DNA of 64,000 nucleotides from Tyzzerella sp. An114 (GCF_002161055.1 NZ_NFLT01000003.1:186001-250000), one strand, 5' to 3'; positions 1-9,252 are shown, counted from the first letter of the stretch. Made by a program: numbers and translations. Notes: generated by a model from the letters alone, not told the origin.

Positions 1-1
1 T

Positions 2-742
2 AAGTCTGCTTATAATATGGGGCTTAAAGATTATGGAGTTTCAGGTCATGCCTATATTACAGCTGGTGGCGAATTTGGAATGAACGATGATATACTCTTA
101 AAATATAAAAATGAATTGTATGATTTGAGAGAAAAGTATAAGGGGAAAATGAATATATACATAGGTATAGAACTTGATGCTTTAGGTCCTATACAGGAAG
201 CTGAATATTCAATAGGTTCATGTCATTGTTTAGAAAAAAACGGTAAATATGTAGTTATTGATAATACAGAAGAAATATTGTGTAATGCTGTAAAAAAACT
301 CTGGAATGGAGATTGGTACAGTTTAACAGATGATTATTATAATCTTGTTTCAAAAGTTTATGATATAACGAAGTGTGATTTTGTGGGACATTTTGACCTT
401 ATAACAAAATTTAATCAGGATTATAAACATTTTGATGAAAGTGATGACAGATATTTAGATAGTGCTTATAAAGCTATGAAAAAATTAAATTCCTTTGATT
501 TGCCTTTTGAAATAAATACAGGTGCAATATCAAGAGGATACAGAGAAGAGCCTTATCCAAATGAAATACTTTTAAGAGAGCTTAAAAATATGGGTGGAAG
601 AATTATTATAAATTCTGATAGTCATAGTGTTGATAATATATGTTATAAATTTGATGAAGCTGTTGAAATTGCAAAAAGATGCGGATTTAAAACATCATGG
701 ATATTAAAACCTGAAGGTGGTTTTAGAGAGATACCTTTATAA
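2..742 (+). CDS. Histidinol-phosphatase, PHP family (5' partial)
   Basis: Probable histidinol-phosphate phosphatase of the PHP (HisJ/HisK) family, which removes phosphate from histidinol phosphate in histidine synthesis. The frame is open to the left edge of the window, so the N-terminus with the first metal-binding His motif is missing; the ATG at 17 is internal. PHP motifs are visible: GIELDALGP, DFVGHFDLI, the FEINTG strand and the late NSDSH motif. The final segment (KLGF-like helix, then WILKPEGGF) also fits the family. No other histidine gene is visible here, which is common for this standalone phosphatase. A related PHP-family phosphatase of different specificity cannot be excluded. 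Confidence 0.85.
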   Translation, partial: KSAYNMGLKDYGVSGHAYITAGGEFGMNDDILLKYKNELYDLREKYKGKMNIYIGIELDALGPIQEAEYSIGSCHCLEKNGKYVVIDNTEEILCNAVKKLWNGDWYSLTDDYYNLVSKVYDITKCDFVGHFDLITKFNQDYKHFDESDDRYLDSAYKAMKKLNSFDLPFEINTGAISRGYREEPYPNEILLRELKNMGGRIIINSDSHSVDNICYKFDEAVEIAKRCGFKTSWILKPEGGFREIPL

Positions 743-747
743 AAAAC

Positions 748-777
748 AAAAGTACCGGAAAAAATTCCGGTGCTTTT
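748..777. terminator. Bidirectional intrinsic terminator
   Basis: A 13-bp stem (AAAAGTACCGGAA pairing with TTCCGGTGCTTTT, one G-U pair) has a T-run on the right and an A-run on the left. It lies between two convergent genes, the PHP phosphatase and the LysR gene, and can serve both. Confidence 0.85.
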
Positions 778-1650
778 TTATTTTTTAAAAAATACTTCTT
801 TTGTACATTTTATAAACTCTTTAAGATTTTTATTTCCCTTAGGGTCTTTATAATACATTCCAAACGATACACTTTGAGGATTTTCAATAGGTATATAATA
901 TAGAGAAGGGTCTCTTGAAAGAGGAATATCAGGAATTAATGTAAAAGCATTTAACCCACGTATCATAGATAATGTAGACTCTATATTTTCACATATATAA
1001 ACATCATTTGGTGAGCGATTTCCCATTATATGCTGATTAAAATGTGAAATTATTGGGTAATTTCTTCTAGGGTCACAGAGAACTATTTTTCCATATTTAA
1101 AGTCATCGTTTGTTATTACTTTTTTGTTTGCAAAAATATGATTTTTTGGACAAACGCATAATATTTCAGACTGTATAAGTTCTTTATATATTCCAAAATC
1201 TCCCGATTTAAAACCAAACATAACATCAAGAGACTCATTCTCAAACATATTTCTAAGAGTTTGAGGTATTGCTGTTTTTATTATAGGGTGTATTCCTTGA
1301 ATATTTTGGGTAAATTTTTCTATTATAGGGGGAAGAAATTGAAGCTCCAAAAAACTTTGACAGCCTATTATAAAGGGTATCATCTCATTTTTTGAGTTTG
1401 TTGTAAGACGTAATTTTGCCATTTTTGTAAGTCCTATTATATTTTTTGCATCTTCAATAAAATTCCAACCAGCATGAGTTAATTCCACAGTTCTTGTTGT
1501 TCTTTTAAAAAGTTTTACTTCCAATTCTTTCTCAAGAGAGTTAATTTGATGAGTAACAGCCGGCTGTGTAATATGAAGTATCTCTGAGGCTCGTGCAAAA
1601 TTAAGGTTCTCTGCAACAGCTATAAAGCATTCAAGTTGTACAGTATTCAT
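778..1650 (-). CDS. LysR-family transcriptional regulator
   Basis: LysR-type regulator of 290 residues, normal length for the family. Residues 1-60 form the winged helix-turn-helix (FARASEILHITQPAVTHQI, then SLEKELEVKLFKR). The remainder is the two-lobed periplasmic-binding-like effector domain. It converges on the histidinol-phosphatase gene and diverges from the MarR/ABC exporter unit across 159 bp. LysR proteins usually act on a divergent neighbour, so the MarR-exporter unit is a possible target (inference). The effector is unknown. The start is supported by an AAGGGTGAT ribosome site on the minus strand. Confidence 0.9.
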   Translation of the reverse strand: MNTVQLECFIAVAENLNFARASEILHITQPAVTHQINSLEKELEVKLFKRTTRTVELTHAGWNFIEDAKNIIGLTKMAKLRLTTNSKNEMIPFIIGCQSFLELQFLPPIIEKFTQNIQGIHPIIKTAIPQTLRNMFENESLDVMFGFKSGDFGIYKELIQSEILCVCPKNHIFANKKVITNDDFKYGKIVLCDPRRNYPIISHFNQHIMGNRSPNDVYICENIESTLSMIRGLNAFTLIPDIPLSRDPSLYYIPIENPQSVSFGMYYKDPKGNKNLKEFIKCTKEVFFKK

Positions 1651-1757
1651 AAAATCACCCTTTCATTTTAGTATGGTTCTAACATATAAATTAATATTAA
1701 TAACAATATTTTATTAATAATAACATTTTTGAATTTCACTTTCAAGTAAAAATGTTG

Positions 1758-1783
1758 TAAATTGTTAGTGTAAAAACAATTTA
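1758..1783. promoter_or_regulatory. Inverted repeat, candidate MarR or LysR operator
   Basis: A perfect 9-bp inverted repeat (TAAATTGTT, 8-nt spacer, AACAATTTA) sits about 30 bp before the MarR start and overlaps a TATAAA-like -10 at 1782-1787. MarR proteins usually bind such palindromes at their own promoters. No clean -35 partner could be placed. Confidence 0.5.
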
Positions 1784-1809
1784 TAAACTAATTAAAAAGG
1801 GGTGAGATT

Positions 1810-2247
1810 ATGACAGATGAGTATACTATACTGAAATCTATTAAAAAACTTAATATGGACATTGATAATGCTTTAAATGAAAGCATAAATATGTATAATC
1901 TTACTGCTTCTCAATGTGACATATTAAGATATCTTATTATACATAAAGATGAAAAAGTATGCTCAACAGATATTCATTTAAAATTAGGTATTTCAAGAGC
2001 TTCTGTATCGGTAACATTAAAAAAACTTAGAAATGGGGATTTTATAGTTTTCAAAAGTGTACCTTATGATGAAAGAGTAAAGTATATTTTACTAACAGAA
2101 AAAGCTGTAAAAATTCAAGAAAATATAGAAAGATGTTTTGATAATCTTATAGGTGCTATATATAAAGACTTTTCAGAGGAGGAAAAAGATAAACTTTATA
2201 TTCTTATTAAAAAAATGATTGAAAATGTAAATTACAGCAAACATTAA
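1810..2247 (+). CDS. MarR-family transcriptional regulator
   Basis: MarR-type winged-helix regulator of 145 residues. The wHTH lies around residues 50-100 (STDIHLKLGISRASVSVTL recognition region, then the wing with DERVKYILLTEKA). It is preceded by a GGGGTGAG ribosome site. Only 61 bp separate it from the ABC exporter pair downstream, in the same direction, the common arrangement in which a MarR repressor controls its own export pump. A 9-bp palindrome upstream is the probable operator. The inducing ligand cannot be read from the sequence. Confidence 0.9.
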   Translation: MTDEYTILKSIKKLNMDIDNALNESINMYNLTASQCDILRYLIIHKDEKVCSTDIHLKLGISRASVSVTLKKLRNGDFIVFKSVPYDERVKYILLTEKAVKIQENIERCFDNLIGAIYKDFSEEEKDKLYILIKKMIENVNYSKH

Positions 2248-2308
2248 TCAAATAAATTCGTTTATTTTCGTTGACAATATAATTATTGACAAAAGGGAGG
2301 TTAAAAAA

Positions 2309-4072
2309 ATGATAAAAACTTTATTCGGTCAGGTTAAGCAGTATAAAAAAGTATCTATATTGACACCTACTTTCACAGCTCTTGAAGTTTTAATGGAGGT
2401 TCTTATACCTTTTATTATATCTGCTATAATAGACCAAGGAATTTCAAAGGGAGATATGAGCAAAATTTACCTTTATGGTGGAATTATGATTGTAATGGCA
2501 ATGCTTAGCCTTTTGTTCGGAATACTTGCCGGAAAATATGCAGCAGATGCCTCATCAGGTTTCGCCTGTAATTTGAGAGATGGAATGTATACTAATATTC
2601 AGAATTTCTCATTCTCAAATATTGATAAATTCAGTACAGCAGGTCTTGTAACAAGAATGACAACAGATGTAACAAATATTCAGAATGCATACCAAATGAC
2701 ATTAAGAATTGCTGTAAGGGCACCTCTTATGTTAGTTTGTAGTCTTATAATGTGTTTCCTTATAAATGCAGAGCTTAGCCTTGTGTTTGTTGTTGCAATA
2801 TGTATACTTGGTTTATGTCTTGGACTTATTATGAAAAGTGCTATAAAAATATTTGATGTTGTATTTAAAAAATATGATGCACTTAATGCTAGTGTTCAGG
2901 AAAACGTAACAGCAATTCGTGTTGTAAAAGCTTTTGTAAGGGAAGATTATGAAAACGATAAATTTAAAAGTGCTGCAAATGAACTTTACAGACTTTTTGT
3001 AAAGGCTGAAAGTATACTTGCTTTCAATAGCCCAGTAATGATGCTTGTAATATATGGTTGTGTAATAGGTCTTTCATGGTTTGGTGCAAATCTTATTGTT
3101 GTTGGAGACCTTACAACAGGAGAACTTACATCAATGTTTAGTTATATTATGAGTATAATGATGTCACTTATGATACTTTCTGTGATTTTTGTTATGATTA
3201 CAATGAGTGCTGCCAGCGGAAGACGTATTGCAGAGGTTTTAAATGAAAAACCTGACATTGTAAATCCTGAAAATCCTGTAATGGAAATAAAAGACGGAAG
3301 AATAGATTTTAATCATGTTAATTTCCATTATAAACACGCTAATGATAAAGAAACTCTCACTGATATTGATATACATATAAAATCTGGCGAGACAATAGGT
3401 ATTATAGGTGGTACAGGTAGCGGAAAATCTAGTCTTGTTAATCTTATAAGCCGTCTTTATGATGTTGCTTCAGGTTCTGTATGTGTAGGTGGTATTGATG
3501 TAAGAGAGTATGACATGGAGGAACTTAGAAATAAAGTTGCTGTTGTACTTCAGAAAAATGTACTTTTCTCCGGTTCAATACTTGACAACTTGAGATGGGG
3601 TAAAGAGGATGCCACAGAAGAAGAATGTATTGAAGTATGCCGTCAGGCTTGTGCTGATGAGTTTATAGAACAATTCCCAAATAAATATAATACTCATATA
3701 GAACAGGGTGGTACAAACGTTTCTGGTGGTCAGAAACAGAGAATATGTATTGCAAGAGCACTTCTTAAAAATCCAAAAGTTCTTATACTTGATGACTCAA
3801 CAAGTGCTGTCGATACTGCAACAGATGCAAAAATTCGTCAGTCTTTCGCAAAGAAAATACCTGGTGTAACAAAAATTATAATTGCTCAGCGTGTTTCAAG
3901 TATTGAGAGTGCTGATAGAATAATTGTTATTGATGATGGAAAAATAAATGGATTTGATACCCATGAAAATCTTCTTAAAACAAATGATATTTATCGTGAA
4001 ATATATGAAACTCAGGTAAAAGGTGGAGGAGACTTTGACCAACCTGGTAAAGACGGAAAGGCAGGTGCATAA
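2309..4072 (+). CDS. ABC exporter half-transporter, degenerate ATPase subunit
   Basis: Half-size ABC exporter: an N-terminal six-helix membrane domain (about residues 1-320) followed by a nucleotide-binding domain. Walker A is GGTGSGKS near residue 367 and the signature NVSGGQ is canonical. Walker B reads LILDDSTSAVD, with Asp in place of the catalytic Glu, and the H-loop reads IAQRVSS, with Gln in place of His. These changes mark the degenerate site of heterodimeric exporters such as BmrCD, LmrCD and TM287/288. The partner starts 2 bp after this stop and carries the intact residues. Substrates of the family are lipophilic drugs or peptides; the natural substrate here is unknown. The upstream MarR gene suggests drug-type induction. 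Confidence 0.9.
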   Translation: MIKTLFGQVKQYKKVSILTPTFTALEVLMEVLIPFIISAIIDQGISKGDMSKIYLYGGIMIVMAMLSLLFGILAGKYAADASSGFACNLRDGMYTNIQNFSFSNIDKFSTAGLVTRMTTDVTNIQNAYQMTLRIAVRAPLMLVCSLIMCFLINAELSLVFVVAICILGLCLGLIMKSAIKIFDVVFKKYDALNASVQENVTAIRVVKAFVREDYENDKFKSAANELYRLFVKAESILAFNSPVMMLVIYGCVIGLSWFGANLIVVGDLTTGELTSMFSYIMSIMMSLMILSVIFVMITMSAASGRRIAEVLNEKPDIVNPENPVMEIKDGRIDFNHVNFHYKHANDKETLTDIDIHIKSGETIGIIGGTGSGKSSLVNLISRLYDVASGSVCVGGIDVREYDMEELRNKVAVVLQKNVLFSGSILDNLRWGKEDATEEECIEVCRQACADEFIEQFPNKYNTHIEQGGTNVSGGQKQRICIARALLKNPKVLILDDSTSAVDTATDAKIRQSFAKKIPGVTKIIIAQRVSSIESADRIIVIDDGKINGFDTHENLLKTNDIYREIYETQVKGGGDFDQPGKDGKAGA

Positions 4073-4074
4073 AA

Positions 4075-5997
4075 ATGGCTGGAAATGCAAGACAGATGCA
4101 TGGACCAATGAGAGGTAGAGGCCCAAAACAAAAAGTTGAAAATCCGGGAAAAATAATGAAAAGACTTTTCGGATATATGCTTAAAAATTATAAATTACAA
4201 TTTTTTATTGTTGTTGTTTGTATTATAACAACTGCTGTTGCAACTCTTAGAGGAACACTCTTTATGAAATCTCTTATAGATGATTATATTGTTCCTATGA
4301 CACAGACACAAAATCCAGACTTTGCACCTCTTGCAAGTGCATTAAAACAGCTTATAACAATGTATGTAATAGGTATCATATGTGCCTATGCTTATAATAG
4401 AATTATGGTAAATGTAAGCCAAGGAACTATGAGAAAACTCCGTACAGACCTTTTCACACATATGGAGTCACTTCCTATAAAATATTTTGATACTCATGCT
4501 CATGGTGACATAATGTCTGTATATACAAATGACGTTGATACATTAAGACAGCTTATGAGCCAGAGTATACCTCAGACAATAAACTCATTAGTAACTATTG
4601 TTATAACTTTTGGAAGTATGATTGTACTTGATGTACCTCTTACACTTATAAGTCTTTTTATGGTAGGAGTTATGATGTTTACAACATCAAAAATAAGTAA
4701 AAAGACAGGTTTATACTTTGCAAATCAGCAAAGAGATTTGGGAAAAGTAAATGGTTTTATTGAAGAAATGATGGAAGGACAGAAAGTTGTAAAAGTATTC
4801 TGTCATGAAGAAAAAAGTATTGAGGATTTCAGAGAGTTAAATAATAAACTCAGAGAGAGTGCTTATAATGCTAATAAATTTGCCAACGTTATGATGCCTA
4901 TAAATGCGAACCTTGGTAATATAAGTTATGTAATATGTGCAGTTATAGGTGCTATGCTTGCTCTTACAGGTATTACAGGTCTTACATTGGGAAGTCTTGT
5001 ATCATTCTTAACACTTAATAAGAGCTTTACACAGCCTATAACACAGATAAGCCAGCAGATGAACAGTATTGTAATGGGTATGGCAGGAGCTAGCCGTGTA
5101 TTTACTATGCTTGATGAAGTTCCTGAAGTTGATGAAGGATATGTTGAGCTTGTAAATGCTAAAGAGGGCATTGACGGAACTATAACAGAGACAAAAGAGC
5201 GTACAGGTGTATGGGCTTGGAGACATCCTCATAAAGCTGAGGGAACTGTAACATATACAAAACTTGAAGGTGATGTTACATTTAATGATGTTGATTTTGG
5301 ATACAATGATGAAAAAATTGTACTTCATAATATTAAACTTTTTGCAACACCAGGACAGAAAATTGCCTTTGTAGGTAGTACAGGTGCAGGAAAAACTACA
5401 ATAACAAATCTTATAAACCGTTTCTATGATATACAGGACGGAAAAATAAGATATGACAATATAAATATAAATAAAATTAAAAAAGCTGACCTTAGACGTT
5501 CTTTAGGTATGGTTTTACAGGATACACATCTTTTTACAGGAACTGTAATGGATAATATAAGATATGGAAGACTTGATGCAACTGATGATGAGTGTATTGC
5601 AGCAGCAAAACTTGCCAATGCAGATGGTTTTATAAGACGTTTACCAGATGGATATGATACAATGCTTACTGGAGACGGTGGAAACTTAAGTCAGGGACAG
5701 AGACAGCTTTTAGCAATAGCAAGAGCAGCTGTTGCAGACCCTCCAGTATTAATTCTCGATGAAGCTACATCATCAATTGATACAAGAACAGAAACTCTTG
5801 TTCAGCAGGGTATGGATAGACTTATGCAGGGAAGAACAACATTTGTTATTGCCCATAGACTTTCAACTGTAAGAAACTCTGATTGTATAATGGTTCTTGA
5901 GCAGGGAAGAATTATAGAAAGAGGAACTCATGACCAGCTTATAGAAGAAAAAGGAAAATACTATCAGCTTTACACAGGAAACTTCGCAGAAGAATAA
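4075..5997 (+). CDS. ABC exporter half-transporter, catalytic ATPase subunit
   Basis: Partner half-transporter of 640 residues. A basic Gly/Pro-rich N-terminal tail is followed by six membrane helices and an NBD. Walker A is GSTGAGKT near residue 435. The signature is the variant NLSQGQ. Walker B is LILDEATSSID with the catalytic Glu, and the H-loop is IAHRLST with His. The protein therefore supplies the competent Walker residues, while its non-standard LSQGQ signature faces the degenerate site of the partner. Between the membrane domain and the NBD lies an insertion of about 40 residues (near 360-400, Trp-rich WAWRHPH), longer than in the partner. It is co-transcribed with the preceding gene. 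Confidence 0.9.
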   Translation: MAGNARQMHGPMRGRGPKQKVENPGKIMKRLFGYMLKNYKLQFFIVVVCIITTAVATLRGTLFMKSLIDDYIVPMTQTQNPDFAPLASALKQLITMYVIGIICAYAYNRIMVNVSQGTMRKLRTDLFTHMESLPIKYFDTHAHGDIMSVYTNDVDTLRQLMSQSIPQTINSLVTIVITFGSMIVLDVPLTLISLFMVGVMMFTTSKISKKTGLYFANQQRDLGKVNGFIEEMMEGQKVVKVFCHEEKSIEDFRELNNKLRESAYNANKFANVMMPINANLGNISYVICAVIGAMLALTGITGLTLGSLVSFLTLNKSFTQPITQISQQMNSIVMGMAGASRVFTMLDEVPEVDEGYVELVNAKEGIDGTITETKERTGVWAWRHPHKAEGTVTYTKLEGDVTFNDVDFGYNDEKIVLHNIKLFATPGQKIAFVGSTGAGKTTITNLINRFYDIQDGKIRYDNININKIKKADLRRSLGMVLQDTHLFTGTVMDNIRYGRLDATDDECIAAAKLANADGFIRRLPDGYDTMLTGDGGNLSQGQRQLLAIARAAVADPPVLILDEATSSIDTRTETLVQQGMDRLMQGRTTFVIAHRLSTVRNSDCIMVLEQGRIIERGTHDQLIEEKGKYYQLYTGNFAEE

Positions 5998-6008
5998 TTT
6001 TTAAAATG

Positions 6009-6039
6009 GAGACACAAATTTTTGTGTCTCTATTTTTTT
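6009..6039 (+). terminator. Intrinsic terminator after the ABC exporter operon
   Basis: Stem GAGACACAAA/TTTGTGTCTC with a short T loop, followed by TATTTTTTT, placed 12 bp after the exporter stop codon. Confidence 0.9.
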
Positions 6040-6212
6040 GCCTATTATTCACAATTAAAAAATATTATTCTACAAAAAATGACACTTTGAATTGTGCATA
6101 TTATATAATTTTATTCTATTTTAACATGAAAAGAAGGAGAATTATTACAAGTGTAGAATATATATATTATAAAATTAATTTTGACTTAACTATATAAGGG
6201 AGGTACATATAT

Positions 6213-8294
6213 ATGAGAAGTTATACTGCGAATGAAGTTAGAAATGTTGTTTTACTGGGGCACAGCGGCTGTGGAAAAACAACCATAGCCGAGGCAGCAC
6301 TTTTCCATTCAGGTGCTACTAAAAGACAGGGCCGTGTTGAAGACGGAAATACTGTAAGCGACTATGATGCAGAAGAAATCCGCCGTAAAGTATCCGTTAG
6401 CACTTCTGTGCTCCCTATTGAGTGGAAAGATACAAAAATAAATTTACTTGATACTCCTGGTTATTTTGATTTTGTAAGTGAAGTTAAACTTGCTATGAGC
6501 GTAGCAGATACCGCCCTTATTATAGTATCCGCAAAATCAGGTCTTGAAGTTGGTACAGAAAAGGCTTGGGAATATGCTGAAGAAATGAAAATCCCTAAAA
6601 TGTTCTTTATCAACCAGATGGATGATGACAGTGCGGACTTCCGTAAAACCCTTGAAGAACTTCGTGACAAATTTGGAAAAGTTGTTGCTCCTTTACAGGT
6701 TCCTTTCAGAGATGAAAATGGTATTTTAGGCTTTATAAATGTAATAAAGAGAGATGCTAGAATGCTTGACACAGCCACTGGAAAACTTATTAAATGTGAT
6801 ATTCCTGCTGATAAAGTTGATGAAGTTGAAGAACTTCGTGCTATGGTTGTTGAAGTTGCAGCTGAAAGTGATGATGAACTTTTGGAGAAATATTTCAATG
6901 ATGAAGAGCTTACTCTTGAAGAAATATATCTTGGACTTAAAAAAGGTATTAGACAGTTCTCAATAGCTCCTGTAATATTTGGTTCAGCTACAAAGGGTTA
7001 TGGAATTAAACTTCTCATGAGCACATTAGTTAAGTTTATACCACCATCAGAAGAATGTCGTCCATCATTTGAATGTATAGACCTTCGTCGTGGTGAAAAT
7101 GAAGGTATGATACGTTATAACTCAGAAAAAGAACATCTTGCTTGTTTCGTATTTAAGACAATTTCTGACCCATACGTTGGAAGACTTAATATTTTCAGAG
7201 TTGTTTCAGGTACAATTAATAATACAAAAACTGTTTATAATCCAGAGACTGACACTTATGAAAAGGTTGCTCATCTCTATGTTATGAGAGGAAAAGAACA
7301 GATTGAAGTTGATGAGCTTAATGCTGGTGATATTGGAGCATTAGCTAAACTTACAAATACATCAACACAGCATACACTTTGTTCAAAATATTTCCCTGTT
7401 CTTCTTCCAAAAATCGACCTTCCAAAACCTGTTCTCTCAATGGCTATTGCTCCTAAGGGAAAAGGTGATGAGGATAAGATTTCAAATGCTCTTGCAAAGA
7501 TAAAAGAAGAAGACCCTACATTAAAAGTAGAAGTAAACAAAGAAACAAAACAGACTATAATTACAGGCATAGGCGAAAATCAGCTTGATGTTGTTGTAAA
7601 TAAACTTAAAACAAAATATAAAATTGAAGTTGAGCTTTCAGACCCTATTATTCCTTACCGTGAAACTATTAAATCAAAAGTTAAAGTTCAGGGTAAATAT
7701 AAGAAACAGTCTGGCGGACATGGTCAGTTTGGTGATGTTTGGATTGAATTTGAACCTTCATTCGATATGACACAGTCCTATGTATTTGAAGAAAAAATAT
7801 TTGGTGGTGCTGTTCCTAAACAGTATTTCCCAGCTGTTGAAAAAGGTTTACAGGAATGTGTTCAGAGTGGTGTTCTTGCAGGATATCCAGTTGTAGGACT
7901 TAAAGCTACTCTTGTTGATGGTAGCTATCACCCAGTTGACTCATCTGAAATGGCATTCAAGATGGCAACATCTGTTGCTTTCAAAGAAGGTCTTCCACAG
8001 GCAAAACCTGTAATTCTTGAGCCTATTGTTCATGTTGAGGTTACAATACCTGATAAATACATGGGCGATATTATGGGAGACATTAATAAGAGACGTGGTC
8101 GTATACTCAGTATGAACCCTGAAAATGAGAAAAAACTTATTGTTGCAGAAGTTCCTCTTGCTGAAATGCAGAAATATGCTACTGACCTTCGTTCTATGAC
8201 ACAGGGTAGAGGTTCTTATGAATATTACTTCGAGCGTTATGAAGAAGCTCCTATGGATGTTCAGAAAAAAATAATTGAAAGCAGAAAGAAATAA
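6213..8294 (+). CDS. EF-G-like translation GTPase (paralogue)
   Basis: Translational GTPase of 693 residues with the full EF-G layout. The G domain has P-loop GHSGCGKT (residues 12-19) and DTPGYFDF for G3. Domain II, domain III, domain IV with the GGHGQFGD segment, and a C-terminal domain V (PDKYMGDIMGDINKRRGRI) follow. The G4 motif is NQMD rather than the usual NKxD. The gene stands alone with its own terminators rather than in a str operon (rpsL-rpsG-fusA-tuf), so it is probably the EF-G paralogue (EF-G2-like) and not the housekeeping factor. Whether it acts in translocation, recycling or stress is not known. A GGGAGG ribosome site precedes the ATG. Confidence 0.88.
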   Translation: MRSYTANEVRNVVLLGHSGCGKTTIAEAALFHSGATKRQGRVEDGNTVSDYDAEEIRRKVSVSTSVLPIEWKDTKINLLDTPGYFDFVSEVKLAMSVADTALIIVSAKSGLEVGTEKAWEYAEEMKIPKMFFINQMDDDSADFRKTLEELRDKFGKVVAPLQVPFRDENGILGFINVIKRDARMLDTATGKLIKCDIPADKVDEVEELRAMVVEVAAESDDELLEKYFNDEELTLEEIYLGLKKGIRQFSIAPVIFGSATKGYGIKLLMSTLVKFIPPSEECRPSFECIDLRRGENEGMIRYNSEKEHLACFVFKTISDPYVGRLNIFRVVSGTINNTKTVYNPETDTYEKVAHLYVMRGKEQIEVDELNAGDIGALAKLTNTSTQHTLCSKYFPVLLPKIDLPKPVLSMAIAPKGKGDEDKISNALAKIKEEDPTLKVEVNKETKQTIITGIGENQLDVVVNKLKTKYKIEVELSDPIIPYRETIKSKVKVQGKYKKQSGGHGQFGDVWIEFEPSFDMTQSYVFEEKIFGGAVPKQYFPAVEKGLQECVQSGVLAGYPVVGLKATLVDGSYHPVDSSEMAFKMATSVAFKEGLPQAKPVILEPIVHVEVTIPDKYMGDIMGDINKRRGRILSMNPENEKKLIVAEVPLAEMQKYATDLRSMTQGRGSYEYYFERYEEAPMDVQKKIIESRKK

Positions 8295-8304
8295 TATAAA
8301 TAAT

Positions 8305-8330
8305 AAAAGCGTACCTTATGGTACGCTTTT
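8305..8330 (+). terminator. Intrinsic terminator after the EF-G-like gene
   Basis: Stem GCGTACC/GGTACGC with a TTAT loop flanked by AAAA and TTTT, just after the stop codon. Confidence 0.85.
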
Positions 8331-8375
8331 ATGCTATTATATATTTATTGATAAATAAAAAAGGAGATGATTTTT

Positions 8376-9230
8376 TTGATAGATGTAGCAGTAATAGGAG
8401 CAGGACCAGGGGGACTTTCAGCAGCAGTTTCAGCTTTACAGAGAAACAAAAGTGTTACTATATTTGGAAGAAGTATAGACTCAGGACTTTTATTTAGTGC
8501 TAAAGAGGTTGACAACTATTTAGGTATGCCTAATATGACTGGTGAAGATATGTTAAATGCCTTTTTTAGCCATGCTATAAATAAAGGAGCAGAGTTTAAA
8601 GAGTGTAGAGTTTCTCAAATACTTTCAATGGGTGATTATTTTATGATTAATGCTGAAAATGAGTTTTTTGAAGCAAAAACAATAATACTTGCCCTCGGTG
8701 TTAATAAAAGTAGAACAATAAAGGGAGAAGAAGAACTTATAGGAAAAGGCGTAAGTTATTGTGCTACTTGTGACGGTATGCTTTACAGAAATAAAGATGT
8801 ATTTGTTGTTGGAGAGACAACAGAAGGTGAGGCAGAGGCAAACTATTTAGCTTCAATAGGTTGTAATGTTTCATATATTCCTTTGTATAAAGACTTAATC
8901 CATATTGATGATAAAGTAAATATTATTAGAGGTAAAGCTAAAAGTGTTTTGGGAAATGAATATGTTGAAGGAATAGTTGTAAATGGTGAAGAAAAGCAGT
9001 GTAATGCTGTGTTTTTTGCAAAAAAGACAATGCCTGTTGCAAGTCTTATGTTTGGTCTTGAAACAGAAAATAACTCAATAAAAGTTGACAGAAATATGTG
9101 TACTAATATAACAGGAGTTTATGCTTGTGGAGATTGTACAGGTGCACCTTTCCAAGTTTCAAAGGCTGTGGGAGAAGGTCTTGTTGCTGCTTTAAGTGCT
9201 GCAAAATATATTGAAGATAATCAAAAATAA
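8376..9230 (+). CDS. Thioredoxin-reductase-like flavoprotein lacking the NADPH motif
   Basis: Flavoprotein of about 284 residues resembling thioredoxin reductase. It has the FAD dinucleotide motif GAGPGGLSAA at the N-terminus, the redox pair CATC, and the C-terminal FAD motif ACGDCTGAPFQVSKAVGEG. The second dinucleotide site, normally GGGxSAxEEA followed by HRRxxxR, reads VVGETTEGEAEA followed by PLYKDLIH. Both the Gly cluster and the arginines that hold the NADPH phosphate are absent. This loss is known in ferredoxin-dependent flavin thioredoxin reductases (FFTR), described from Clostridium and Gloeobacter, so ferredoxin is a plausible donor (inference). The TTG at 8376 lies 9 bp after GGAG and is preferred; the in-frame ATG at 8367 abuts the ribosome site. 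Confidence 0.8.
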   Translation: MIDVAVIGAGPGGLSAAVSALQRNKSVTIFGRSIDSGLLFSAKEVDNYLGMPNMTGEDMLNAFFSHAINKGAEFKECRVSQILSMGDYFMINAENEFFEAKTIILALGVNKSRTIKGEEELIGKGVSYCATCDGMLYRNKDVFVVGETTEGEAEANYLASIGCNVSYIPLYKDLIHIDDKVNIIRGKAKSVLGNEYVEGIVVNGEEKQCNAVFFAKKTMPVASLMFGLETENNSIKVDRNMCTNITGVYACGDCTGAPFQVSKAVGEGLVAALSAAKYIEDNQK

Positions 9231-9252
9231 AGATTAACAAAAATTTTACAAT

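Noticed and set aside
6006-6197. 63-codon ORF between the ABC exporter and the EF-G-like gene
   Set aside because: It starts inside the exporter terminator, has no ribosome site and encodes a low-complexity AT-driven peptide.
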